64,000 bases of DNA from an uncultured Oscillospiraceae bacterium (GTDB lineage Bacteria > Bacillota > Clostridia > Oscillospirales > Acutalibacteraceae): NCBI GenBank assembly GCA_900547445.1, contig URGJ01000002.1:109799-173798 (forward strand), read 5' to 3'. Every line of letters starts with the position of its first letter. Position 1 is the first letter of the stretch. Under the pieces are notes generated by a model. That model did no database searches. It saw only the letters and a list, made by a program, of their open reading frames with translations, and had not been told where the DNA came from. The translations under genes were made by a program, and so were the position numbers. This document shows, in pieces, positions 1-8,320 of this stretch.

Positions 1-4
1 TAGT

Positions 5-1453
5 ATGTCAGATGAGGTTAATTTGAGCCAAAAAACAGCAAGCGGAGTTTTTTGGGTATTTATGGAACGAATTTGTGCACAGCTTGTAAGTTTCGCAGTT
101 TCAATAGTTCTTGCAAGACTGTTAATGCCCGATGATTATGGATTAATCGCCATTGTTACGGTGTTAATTAATATATTAAATGTAATTGTTACCGGTGGCT
201 TTTCAACATCACTGATACAAAAAAAAGATACCGATGATATTGATTATAGTTCGGTGTTTTGGTTTTTGATAGTATTTTCAGTCGTTGCGTACATATTGTT
301 GTATTTTGCAGCACCTGTACTGGATAGATTTTATAATTACGATTTACTGGTAAGTGTTGTCCGTGTAATGGGATTGCAGATTATTATCGGCGGAATAAAG
401 TCGGTTTTTTCTGCCAGGTTGACAAAAAAAATGATGTTCAAAAAATTCTTTTGGGCAACATTTATAGGCACAGCTATTTCTGCCGTTGTAAGCCTAATAA
501 TGGCATACAACGGATATGGTGTTTGGGCACTTGTTTGTCAGTATCTTATCAACAATACCATTGATACTTTGATATTGGCTTTTGTTTCAAAATGGGTTCC
601 AAGTTTTAAGGTTTCAATAAATAGACTGAAAACGCTCATTTCTTTCGGGTGGAAGGTTTTAGTTTCTTCTTTGATTGATACTGTTTATAATAATATAAGA
701 AGTCTGATTATAGGAGCCCGATATTCATCGGCCGATTTGGGATATTATAACAGGGGTAAACAGTTTCCTGAATTACTTATGAATAATATCAGCACATCTA
801 TTGGCTCGGCAATATTCCCTGCATTATCAAGTAAACAAGATAGTAGGGAAGATGTGAAATTGTTAACTAAAAAAACAATGCAGACAACATCTTATATTGT
901 TATGCCGCTGATGTTCGGGTTGGCTATGGTTGCAAAACCGCTTGTAGTGTTACTTTTGACGGAAAAATGGCTGCCATGCGTTCCTTTTCTTCAAATACTA
1001 TGCTTTAACAACGCATTGATGCCGCTTCAATCTGCTAATGTTCAATCTATTTTAGCATTAGGAAGAAGCGATATAAATATTAAACTAAATGTTATTAAAA
1101 AGACCTTTGGTTTGGTAGTAATATTGCTGTCTTCACAAATAAGCGTTATAGCGATGGCGTATGCCGGAATGATCACCGGATTATTTTGCCTTATAGTAAA
1201 TATGTATCCAAATAAAAAATTATTAGGATATGGTATTAGAGAACAAATACTTGATGTAGCGCCTTATGTATTATTATCCGCAATAATGAGCTTTTGTATT
1301 TGGTGGTTTAAATATATACCAATGAGTCCGGTGATTCAAATTGCAGTTCAGGTATCTGTTGGCGCACTTGTTTACATTGCATTGTCGGTAGCATTTAAAA
1401 TCGAATCTCTATATGATATTTTAAAATATGTAAAAAGAATAATTAAACGTTAA
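5..1453 (+). CDS. Wzx-like oligosaccharide flippase (MOP/PST family)
   Basis: A 482-residue polytopic membrane protein of the polysaccharide transporter branch of the MOP superfamily. This family flips lipid-linked oligosaccharide repeat units across the cytoplasmic membrane during capsule or exopolysaccharide assembly. The N-terminus (SGVFWVFMERICAQLVSF, then VLARLLMPDDYG at about 36-47) is the characteristic start of this family, and hydrophobic segments continue to about residue 470, giving roughly 12-14 helices. It ends in a basic tail (YVKRIIKR). The ATG lies only four bases into the window, so its ribosome binding site is cut off, but the family N-terminus argues that the start is right. 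The next gene, a nucleotide-sugar dehydratase, follows after 29 bases, which supports a surface polysaccharide operon continuing in from the left. Confidence 0.88.
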   Translation: MSDEVNLSQKTASGVFWVFMERICAQLVSFAVSIVLARLLMPDDYGLIAIVTVLINILNVIVTGGFSTSLIQKKDTDDIDYSSVFWFLIVFSVVAYILLYFAAPVLDRFYNYDLLVSVVRVMGLQIIIGGIKSVFSARLTKKMMFKKFFWATFIGTAISAVVSLIMAYNGYGVWALVCQYLINNTIDTLILAFVSKWVPSFKVSINRLKTLISFGWKVLVSSLIDTVYNNIRSLIIGARYSSADLGYYNRGKQFPELLMNNISTSIGSAIFPALSSKQDSREDVKLLTKKTMQTTSYIVMPLMFGLAMVAKPLVVLLLTEKWLPCVPFLQILCFNNALMPLQSANVQSILALGRSDINIKLNVIKKTFGLVVILLSSQISVIAMAYAGMITGLFCLIVNMYPNKKLLGYGIREQILDVAPYVLLSAIMSFCIWWFKYIPMSPVIQIAVQVSVGALVYIALSVAFKIESLYDILKYVKRIIKR

Positions 1454-1482
1454 AAATTTATTTTGAAGTGAGGAATAGGAAT

Positions 1483-2532
1483 ATGTCATTATTTGAAAAC
1501 AAAACCCTACTAATTACCGGCGGCACCGGTAGTTTCGGAAACGCGGTATTAAACCGCTTTCTGAAAACAGACATCGGTGAAATACGCATTTTTTCGCGTG
1601 ACGAAAAAAAGCAGGACGATATGCGTCATGAGTTTCAGGCAAAAATGCCTGAGTTTGCGGAAAAAATAGAATTTTATATAGGCGATGTCAGAGATATTGC
1701 AAGCGTAAGAAATGCTATGCACGGTGTAGATTACATATTTCACGCTGCGGCTTTAAAGCAGGTTCCGTCCTGTGAGTTCTTTCCTATTGAAGCGGTAAAA
1801 ACCAATGTAATAGGCACAGATAATGTACTTACCGCCGCAATTGACGAAGGGGTAAAGGCAGTAATATGCTTATCTACCGATAAGGCGGCTTATCCTGTCA
1901 ATGCAATGGGTATTACTAAAGCATTAGAAGAAAGGGTTGCTGTTGCAAAATCCCGTACTACGACAAAAACTAAAATTTGCTGCACACGTTACGGTAATGT
2001 TATGTGCTCTCGCGGTTCTGTTATTCCACTTTGGATCGAACAGATAAAAAACGGTCAGCCGCTTACTATTACCGACGGCACAATGACCCGCTTTATTATG
2101 TCGCTTGACGAGGCGGTTGACCTTGTTCTGTTTGCATTTGAACACGGTGAGAGCGGAGATATACTTGTTCAGAAAGCGCTTGCTTGCACTATTAGGACAC
2201 AGGCGGAGGCAGTTTGCGAGTTATTTGGTGGAGATAAAAGTTCAATAAAAACGATAGGTATTCGCCATGGCGAAAAGATGTATGAGACTCTCCTTACTAA
2301 CGAGGAATGTGCAAATGCTGTGGATATGGGCAATTTCTATCGTGTACCCGCGGACAAGCGCGGACTAAACTATGATAAGTATTTTAATAAGGGTGACGAA
2401 AGCCGCAATTCGCTTACAGAATTTGATTCCAAGAATACCGAGTTATTGAATGTTGAACAGGTCAAGGAAAAGCTTTTGTCTTTGCAATATATACGCGAAG
2501 AATTGAATAAACAAAAGAATCCAAGTAAATAA
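1483..2532 (+). CDS. UDP-N-acetylglucosamine 4,6-dehydratase/epimerase, FnlA/CapE type
   Basis: An extended short-chain dehydrogenase/reductase. FnlA/WbjB/CapE enzymes convert UDP-GlcNAc to a 4-keto-6-deoxy sugar with C5 inversion, the first step to UDP-L-FucNAc. The NAD-binding motif GGTGSFG is at the N-terminus. The catalytic region reads STDKAAYPVNAMGITK, with Met in the usual Tyr position of YxxxK, as I recall for CapE-like members. The C-terminal LNYDKYF stretch is also typical of this subgroup. I chose the ATG at 1483 because GTGAGG (1468-1473) makes a good Shine-Dalgarno at normal spacing. An in-frame GTG at 1468 would lie inside that site. The usual downstream partners (FnlB/FnlC or CapF/CapG) are absent here. 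Confidence 0.85.
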   Translation: MSLFENKTLLITGGTGSFGNAVLNRFLKTDIGEIRIFSRDEKKQDDMRHEFQAKMPEFAEKIEFYIGDVRDIASVRNAMHGVDYIFHAAALKQVPSCEFFPIEAVKTNVIGTDNVLTAAIDEGVKAVICLSTDKAAYPVNAMGITKALEERVAVAKSRTTTKTKICCTRYGNVMCSRGSVIPLWIEQIKNGQPLTITDGTMTRFIMSLDEAVDLVLFAFEHGESGDILVQKALACTIRTQAEAVCELFGGDKSSIKTIGIRHGEKMYETLLTNEECANAVDMGNFYRVPADKRGLNYDKYFNKGDESRNSLTEFDSKNTELLNVEQVKEKLLSLQYIREELNKQKNPSK

Positions 2533-2533
2533 T

Positions 2534-2562
2534 CATTTTCTCCACTCTGAGAAATGTTTTTT
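2534..2562 (+). terminator. Intrinsic terminator after the dehydratase gene
   Basis: CATTTTCTC pairs with GAGAAATG (one bulged T) around a 6-nt loop, followed directly by TTTTTT. It ends the flippase-dehydratase transcript. The AT-rich 184 bases after it hold only weak hairpins, e.g. TTAGCGT/ACGCTAA at 2646-2666. Confidence 0.7.
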
Positions 2563-2746
2563 CAAAATCTTAACCGAAAAAATGGGTTGAAGTTCTTAAA
2601 ACTGGCTTTAAATGATAAAAGCCAAAATCATGCGTCTTTATATCTTTAGCGTGTTTTTTACGCTAATCAACTAGTACTTGCTCTTTATTAAAAGTTTGAA
2701 AAATGTCTTTATATTTATTACTGAATATAGGGGGATGTAATATTTT

Positions 2747-2956
2747 ATGCGGGTATTGCGAATAAACGCAGTTTATAATACAAGGAGTACCGGTTGCATA
2801 GTAAAAGAAATGCATAAGTATTTTCAATCAAAAGGTATTGAAAGCTATGTTGCTTACGCAACTGAAAGTACAGATACTTCAAATGACCCTAATGTTTTCA
2901 GAAGAATCATTACATTGAGTTGTTTAATCAAATTTGCAGTAAATAATGCGTCATAA
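2747..2956 (+). pseudogene. N-terminal remnant of a family 4 glycosyltransferase
   Basis: The 69-residue reading frame starts MRVLRINAVYNTRSTGCIVKE, which matches the usual N-terminus of a GT4-type glycosyltransferase (pattern MKVLQINAVYGxGSTGRIVKD). The similarity fades after about residue 50 (DPNVFRR), and the frame ends at a stop at 2954-2956. Full-length members are about 350-400 residues, so the C-terminal nucleotide-sugar-binding half is missing. A ribosome binding site (GGGGGATG) sits upstream of the ATG. I read this as a deletion remnant of the polysaccharide cluster. Residual expression as a short peptide cannot be excluded. Confidence 0.72.
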
Positions 2957-2998
2957 TAAAGTGTTTTTAAAAGTTATTATCTGATTGAGGTTAAAAAG

Positions 2999-5395
2999 AT
3001 GAACGAGACTCAAATTGGTATAATAAGCCTTATTAAAAGCGCCATTACTGGCGAAAAGGCAGTCATATCAAAAGACTTTGATTGGCAAAATGCAATAAAA
3101 GTAGCGAAAAAGCATCAAATAGCCCCGCTAATATATTACGGAATAATGAATTCGGATACTAAAGTTCCAGAGAATGTATTATCCATAGCAGAAAACACAA
3201 CCTGCCAATGCATTGCCTTAAACCATAATCAGATTTTTGAACTTGAAAATATATACAAGGTGTTTAATGAAAGTGGCATAAAATATATGCCGCTTAAGGG
3301 TGCTGTTCTTAAAAAGCTATATCCTAAGCCTGAAATGCGGGTGATGGGAGATGGTGATATACTTATTAAAACCGAACAGTACAAGGTTATTTGTGAAGCT
3401 ATGAAAGCTTTGGGTTTCACAGAAATTCTTGAAAGTGACCACGAGTTTATATGGAATAAACCGAATATACATATCGAACTTCATAAGCGGTTGATACCCT
3501 CTTACAATAAGGATTATTATTCATATTACGGTGACAGTTGGAAATTTGCAAAGCCTGACACAGGCAGTTGCTACAAAATGTCCGACGAGGATACCTTTGT
3601 GTATATTTTCACTCGTTATGCAAAGCATTATCGCGACGGAGGAATTGGTATTCGCCATATAACGGATTTGTATGTTTATTTAATATCGAATCCGAAATTG
3701 GATAAAGAATATATCGAAACAGAACTTAATAAGCTTGGATTGCTTAAATTCTATAAGAATACAATAAATACTATCGATGTTTGGTTTAATAACAAACAGG
3801 CAAATGATATATCAGACTTTATAACCGATAGAATATTTGAAAGCGGTTCTTACGGTACATATGTTTCACATATACTATCGGGTGCGGTAAAATCTTCAAA
3901 TTTCGGAAAAAATGCAAAATTCAAGAAGGTATTTAACCTGATTTTTCCGCCGTATAAGAATATGAGCAGAAAATATCCTGTTCTTAAAAAAATACCACTG
4001 CTTTTACCGTTTGTGTGGACAGGCAGGATAATTAACATTCTTTTTACAAAAAAATATAAAATAGCAGAACACAGAAAAGAACTCAACTATATGTCAGAAG
4101 AAAACATTGCAAAATACAAAAAAGAACTCAACTACGTCGGAATAGATTTTAATTTTAATAAACGAATTACTTGCGTACATTCCCTTGAACAAAGAGTTTT
4201 GATAGAACTTTTAGCGGGTGAAATAAGCGGGGAAGAGAGACTTTGCGAAGCTGAGCTTAAAGCCGCTAACTGGGCTAAGGTTCTTAAAGAGGCTAAAGCG
4301 CAGGCAGTACCTCTTATGGCAGCGGAGGCTTTAATTAAGTACAAGAACTATATCCCAAATTATGATGAGTGGGGAAATTTAGCCGCAACCGCTCATGCAA
4401 TTAATGTTAGGACTGCATATAATGAACAGAAGTTGAATGAAATAATGAAGGGTCATCCGTTCGTTATTTTAAAGGGTATGGCAGCGGCTGCATATTATCC
4501 AAAGCCTCACGAGCGTAGTATTGGGGATATAGATTTCTTAATTGACCCTGCCGAAAAGCAGGAGCTTGAAGAATTGTTAAGTAATAAAGGGTACGAAAAT
4601 CAAAATATTAGAAATGAGCATCATGTGTCATTTAATAAATCGGATACACACTTTGAAATGCATTTTGAAATCCCGGGAATACCGTACGGTGAATCGGGGA
4701 AAACGGTAAAGGAGTTTCTGATGAATGCTTTCAAGCGTCCTGTAATTTCTCAGTTTGACGATTGGATTTTTCCGGCACCAAAGGATATTTATCATGGCCT
4801 CATTATACTTCTTCATATGCAGCATCATATGCTGAATGAGGGTCTTGGGCTTCGCCATATATGTGACTGGGCTTGTTATGTTCAAAAAACTGAAAGCATG
4901 CCTTTCTGGGCAGAATTGCTTGACTTGTTTAAAAAAATCGGTATTTTAACTTATGCAAAAGTTGTTACAAAGATTTGTTCAATGTATTTCCATATTAATT
5001 GTCCCAAATGGGCAGAAAATGCCGACGAGGAACTTTGCAATGATGTTATGAATGATGTGTTGATTGGCGGAAATTTCGGAAGAAAAGACAAGCTTAGGTC
5101 AACAAGCAGTTTAATGATTTCCAAGCTCGAAAATACCGGTATAAAGAGAGGAAAGGTTTCAAATCTGCTTTGGATTCTTCATTGCTCTGTATTATCTAAA
5201 TATCCGATAATAAAAAAATGTCCGCTTTTGTACCCCGTATTTTACTGCTATCGTGCGATGCTTTATCTTATGAGAATGTTAATGGGCAAGAGAAGTTCGT
5301 TTATAAAGCTTGCGCCTATGGCAAATCAGCGTAAAAGTGTATATGACAGATTGCATCTGTTCGAAACTGAAAACAATGGAATAGACAATAATTAA
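2999..5395 (+). CDS. Tandem-duplicated nucleotidyltransferase-like protein (NTP_transf_5 x2)
   Basis: A 798-residue protein built from two copies of the uncharacterised nucleotidyltransferase-like domain that occurs near polysaccharide genes. Copy 1 (about 1-385) has MPLKGAVLKKLYPKPEMR and GDGDILI near residues 97-122. Copy 2 (about 395-790) has FVILKGMAAAAYYPKPHER and GDIDFLI near 490-513. Both then show an HxExH-type stretch (HIELHKRL, HFEMHFEI) and a late R-H-I-x-D motif (IGIRHITDLYVYL, LGLRHICDWACYV). The GDxD pairs resemble the metal-binding Asp residues of the Pol-beta nucleotidyltransferase fold. A tail-like PLLLPF segment ends each half. No signal peptide is present. The family's activity is not known to me; a role in surface polysaccharide modification is inferred from context. 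GAGG sits 8 bases before the ATG. Confidence 0.75.
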   Translation: MNETQIGIISLIKSAITGEKAVISKDFDWQNAIKVAKKHQIAPLIYYGIMNSDTKVPENVLSIAENTTCQCIALNHNQIFELENIYKVFNESGIKYMPLKGAVLKKLYPKPEMRVMGDGDILIKTEQYKVICEAMKALGFTEILESDHEFIWNKPNIHIELHKRLIPSYNKDYYSYYGDSWKFAKPDTGSCYKMSDEDTFVYIFTRYAKHYRDGGIGIRHITDLYVYLISNPKLDKEYIETELNKLGLLKFYKNTINTIDVWFNNKQANDISDFITDRIFESGSYGTYVSHILSGAVKSSNFGKNAKFKKVFNLIFPPYKNMSRKYPVLKKIPLLLPFVWTGRIINILFTKKYKIAEHRKELNYMSEENIAKYKKELNYVGIDFNFNKRITCVHSLEQRVLIELLAGEISGEERLCEAELKAANWAKVLKEAKAQAVPLMAAEALIKYKNYIPNYDEWGNLAATAHAINVRTAYNEQKLNEIMKGHPFVILKGMAAAAYYPKPHERSIGDIDFLIDPAEKQELEELLSNKGYENQNIRNEHHVSFNKSDTHFEMHFEIPGIPYGESGKTVKEFLMNAFKRPVISQFDDWIFPAPKDIYHGLIILLHMQHHMLNEGLGLRHICDWACYVQKTESMPFWAELLDLFKKIGILTYAKVVTKICSMYFHINCPKWAENADEELCNDVMNDVLIGGNFGRKDKLRSTSSLMISKLENTGIKRGKVSNLLWILHCSVLSKYPIIKKCPLLYPVFYCYRAMLYLMRMLMGKRSSFIKLAPMANQRKSVYDRLHLFETENNGIDNN

Positions 5396-5593
5396 CCTTC
5401 ATTTATCAATACTCTGTATAATATATCGTACTGTTTTCCTTATCTTATGTCGCGCAGCAACTTGATTGTTTTTTAATTTAATAAAACCTTGTTTTAAAAC
5501 CTATTAATATTATTTTGGTTTTCAGGGCGCGACATAGCATACGGCTCAAAGTCGGGATTGCTTGTTCGGACGGGTAATCGGATAAAAAATAAT
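5396..5593. other. Gap with a separated 10-bp inverted repeat
   Basis: No coding sequence is seen. TATGTCGCGC at 5446-5455 and its exact reverse complement GCGCGACATA at 5527-5536 flank about 71 AT-rich bases. They could be ends of a lost or very small element, or the base of a long-range RNA stem. I could not recognise the interior. Confidence 0.4.
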
Positions 5594-5647
5594 CTACTAA
5601 AACACTGCCTAAAAAATAGGGCAGGTGTTTTGGTAGATTGTTTTTTT
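5594..5647. terminator. Terminator between convergent genes
   Basis: CTACTAAAACACTGCCT pairs imperfectly with AGGGCAGGTGTTTTGGTAG, then a run of T at 5641-5647. It lies between the + strand nucleotidyltransferase gene and the - strand AraC gene. It is strongest in the + direction; the A-rich bases before the stem are weaker for the - direction. Confidence 0.7.
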
Positions 5648-5712
5648 AAATGTAAGCGTCAAAAGAGTTTAAAAAACAAAAAAATATAGTTACTGAAAAA
5701 TTACTATATAAT

Positions 5713-6507
5713 TTAATGGTTAATATTTTTTCTGTATGAGCCCGGAGATTGGTTGTATTTCAATTTGAAAACACGCAAAAAGTGAGCAAGTGATGTAAAG
5801 CCCGAAGCAAAACATACATCGGTTACCGAAGCGGTGCTGGTAAGCAAAGATTTTGCAGCGTGTTCTAACCGCACTTCAGATAGGAATTGCTTGATAGTTT
5901 TCCCCATGTTTTTATGGAATTGGCTGCTAAGATAATTAGGCGTATAACCGAACCTATTAGACAGTGATTGCAATGTGATATTTGTGTTGTAATTCAATTT
6001 GATATATCGTGCAATATCAAGCACAACATGGTTTGTTTTTTGCAGAATTACGGAATTTGCATGGCGAAAAATTTCGGCAATTATGCAATTTAGCAGCATC
6101 CTTTCAAGTATAAGGTTATATTCCAAACCTGAATTATACTCATTTAAAAGCAAATTTAAAAGAGTGTCGCTCATATTGTGAGAGTACATACTTTTATCGC
6201 AAAATGGACTAAGTTCCGAGTCAATGAAGCTGGCTTCAAAATTTAAATTAATAATTTCGGTAGGCTCAATAAGGGTAACCGCGTGTAAATCCATAGGCGT
6301 CATAAAAACTATGCTGTTGTGTCCGCATTCAATCGATTCGCCGTTTATGTGCTGTATACACCGACCTGAAATTATATATTCTATCTCGTAAAAGTCATGG
6401 AAATGGACAAAATAATCCTTAAGCATTTTTCTGCGGAATAATGCAAAATTCGGGCTGCTGAGCTGACGGTCGGCTGTTACTTTTTTTATAATGGGACTTT
6501 TTATAAT
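5713..6507 (-). CDS. AraC-family transcriptional regulator
   Basis: The N-terminal cupin-like sensor half (HFHDFYEIEYIISG, HINGESI, DLHAVTL) is followed by the C-terminal AraC double helix-turn-helix (about the last 100 residues: TLQSLSNRFGYTPNYLSSQFHK and VTDVCFASGFTSLAHFLRVFK). Starting at the first ATG (6426) would give 237 residues and cut the protein short just before HFHDF. Open frame continues 27 codons further upstream (IIKSPIIKKVTADRQLSSP) and then reaches an in-frame TGA at 6528-6526. Within it there is no ATG, GTG or TTG, but an ATT at 6507-6505 sits 6 bases after a perfect AAGGAAG, so an AUU start (264 residues) is likely. It is divergent from the large glycan locus and probably activates it. 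Confidence 0.85.
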   Translation of the reverse strand: MIKSPIIKKVTADRQLSSPNFALFRRKMLKDYFVHFHDFYEIEYIISGRCIQHINGESIECGHNSIVFMTPMDLHAVTLIEPTEIINLNFEASFIDSELSPFCDKSMYSHNMSDTLLNLLLNEYNSGLEYNLILERMLLNCIIAEIFRHANSVILQKTNHVVLDIARYIKLNYNTNITLQSLSNRFGYTPNYLSSQFHKNMGKTIKQFLSEVRLEHAAKSLLTSTASVTDVCFASGFTSLAHFLRVFKLKYNQSPGSYRKNINH

Positions 6508-6520
6508 AAAAAACTTCCTT
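6505..6520 (-). promoter_or_regulatory. Ribosome binding site paired with an AUU start
   Basis: On the - strand AAGGAAG (6520-6514) is followed by six T and then ATT (6507-6505). No other Shine-Dalgarno serves the araC-type gene: the sequence before the ATG at 6426 has none. Confidence 0.55.
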
Positions 6521-6528
6521 TCTTTTCA

Positions 6529-6773
6529 TAATTGTGATTTTGCCGCGACAATTTTTTATTATTTTTATGCAAATGAAAAAAATTGTTCTGCTTTATTATG
6601 TATTTTTTGGTAAATTAATTACCAGATTTTAAAAAAAGCATATTATTTAATTCTTATTATATCACATTTTGTAGATTTTGCAATATATGATTTAAAATTT
6701 ACAAAGAAATGCAAGATTATTTGTTGTATACTATGGTTGAGCAAGATGTTTAATATGTACAAAAATATATACT
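6529..6773. promoter_or_regulatory. Divergent control region of the glycan locus
   Basis: AT-rich gap between the AraC gene and the first gene of the glycan locus. A -10-like TATACT is at 6727-6732 on the + strand with no good -35, as expected of an AraC-activated promoter. I see no clear operator repeat and no catabolite control (cre) site. Confidence 0.35.
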
Positions 6774-6776
6774 GAG

Positions 6777-8189
6777 GTGAGACTCCATGAAACAAAAATT
6801 ACAAAAAAATTAAACAAGCAAATTATGCGTATGCCTTCTGTGCTTTTGTGCCTTTGTATTCTGGTTTTATCTCTATCAGGCTGCACTAAGACCTATGTGA
6901 CTTCTGAATGGAATGAGGTTATCTCAGAGAACATGCCTGAAAGTATTATAGATTCCGCTACCAATGAAAAACCGGCAGAGAATGCTTCTCCGCAGAGCAA
7001 TAGTTCCTCAGGCATTAAGGATAACGGAAAAGACAGTAATACCGATAACACTGTTTCCGTCGGGGAACAGGAAAGCTATTATGTTCATTCAACTGAAGCT
7101 ATGCGTAAAGCGTCTATCTTAAATAAGGGTGATACTACACGCCTTGCTTCAAAAATTAAGGCGGCGCTAAACGATAAGAAGCATAATACAACTATTGCCT
7201 GCTTTGGAGATTCCATTACAGCAGGCTCTGCCGCCTCAAGTATGAGCAAGCACTATTCGTCGCTGTTCAGGGATTGGTGGAATAACAACATAAGCTCGGC
7301 TGTAACTCTGATTAATAAGGGCGTTGGCGGTACAATTTCATATTTTGGTCTTCACTGGGCAGATGAGGCTATTTTAAAACATAAGCCTGATATCATTTTT
7401 ATTGAATATGTAAATGATAAGGATGAAGATAAGGATTCCCTTTACGCTATGGACAGTCTTGTAAGAAAGTGTCTTTCTCTTGATAACAAACCCGCGGTTA
7501 TCCTGCTTGAGATGTCATATAATTTGAACGGTACGTTATCTAACGCACAAAAAACTCATATGAAGGTTGCAAAGCCTTACGGGGTGCCTGTAATATCTTG
7601 GCGTGACGCAATCAAAAATCCGATTTTAAACGGTGAGCTTAAATGGCGAGATGTTTCTCCTGACATAGTTCACCCTAATGATAAAGGTCATGCATTGCTT
7701 ACTGAGCTTATGGTAAGTTATGTAAGCTCTGTGGTTCCGCAGGCGGCAACAGTAGGCGAGCCTACAGCTTTTTCAGCCGCAGCAGTAACCGATGAGCTTT
7801 ACAAAAATGCAAAAATTCTTGACAGAAATAACCTTACCGCCGTTGATGAGGGATCTTTTACAGCTGTTGCTAAAGCGGATCCGTTCCGGAATGGCTGGGC
7901 CACAACATCGGGAGGCAGTATAACATTTAAGATGAGCTTTAAAACGCTTGGTCTTATAATGCATAAAACCAATGACGGCGTAAACGGAAAAATAACTGTT
8001 GAGGTTGATGGCAAAAAAATAATATTTGACGGTTCAGACGAAATTGACGGCAATTGGAACGAAAGCTATGATAATATCTGGGCCAAACGCCTGTATACAT
8101 ATGATTCCTATGCCGAGCGAACTGTTAAGGTAACTGTGGTGAACGGTGCTCTTGATGACTTCAAGATTTTAGGTTGGATGGTATCGTAA
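6777..8189 (+). CDS. SGNH/GDSL-family esterase lipoprotein, with a start-region frame problem
   Basis: A secreted lipoprotein with an SGNH hydrolase domain, probably removing acyl groups from glycans at the cell surface. The signal peptide and lipobox read VLSLSGC. Catalytic blocks are GDSIT (Ser about 146), a block III EYVND, and DIVHPNDKGH near 298. A C-terminal beta domain of about 130 residues (from YKNAKIL) is shared with the esterase at 40978. The only in-frame upstream start is GTG 6777, which lies inside the Shine-Dalgarno GAGGTGAG (6774-6781). That site is ideally spaced for ATG 6787, whose frame hits TAA after eight codons; one extra A in the A7 tract (6803-6809) would join it to this protein. 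Internal ATGs at 6825 and 6831 are other possible starts. It heads the glycan locus. Confidence 0.82.
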   Translation: MRLHETKITKKLNKQIMRMPSVLLCLCILVLSLSGCTKTYVTSEWNEVISENMPESIIDSATNEKPAENASPQSNSSSGIKDNGKDSNTDNTVSVGEQESYYVHSTEAMRKASILNKGDTTRLASKIKAALNDKKHNTTIACFGDSITAGSAASSMSKHYSSLFRDWWNNNISSAVTLINKGVGGTISYFGLHWADEAILKHKPDIIFIEYVNDKDEDKDSLYAMDSLVRKCLSLDNKPAVILLEMSYNLNGTLSNAQKTHMKVAKPYGVPVISWRDAIKNPILNGELKWRDVSPDIVHPNDKGHALLTELMVSYVSSVVPQAATVGEPTAFSAAAVTDELYKNAKILDRNNLTAVDEGSFTAVAKADPFRNGWATTSGGSITFKMSFKTLGLIMHKTNDGVNGKITVEVDGKKIIFDGSDEIDGNWNESYDNIWAKRLYTYDSYAERTVKVTVVNGALDDFKILGWMVS

Positions 8190-8320
8190 CGAATTACTTG
8201 GAAGAAATCAGGAATTTACCCTCTGTGCAAAAGCTTACAGAGTCTATGATATTTACGGTATTATTTTGCTTTATAAAATAAGCATTAAATAAAAACATGC
8301 TAAAACAGAGGTAGAATAAA

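Noticed and set aside
5396..5712. Insertion sequence or prophage remnant
   Set aside because: No transposase, integrase or phage protein is encoded in the window; only one isolated inverted repeat is seen.
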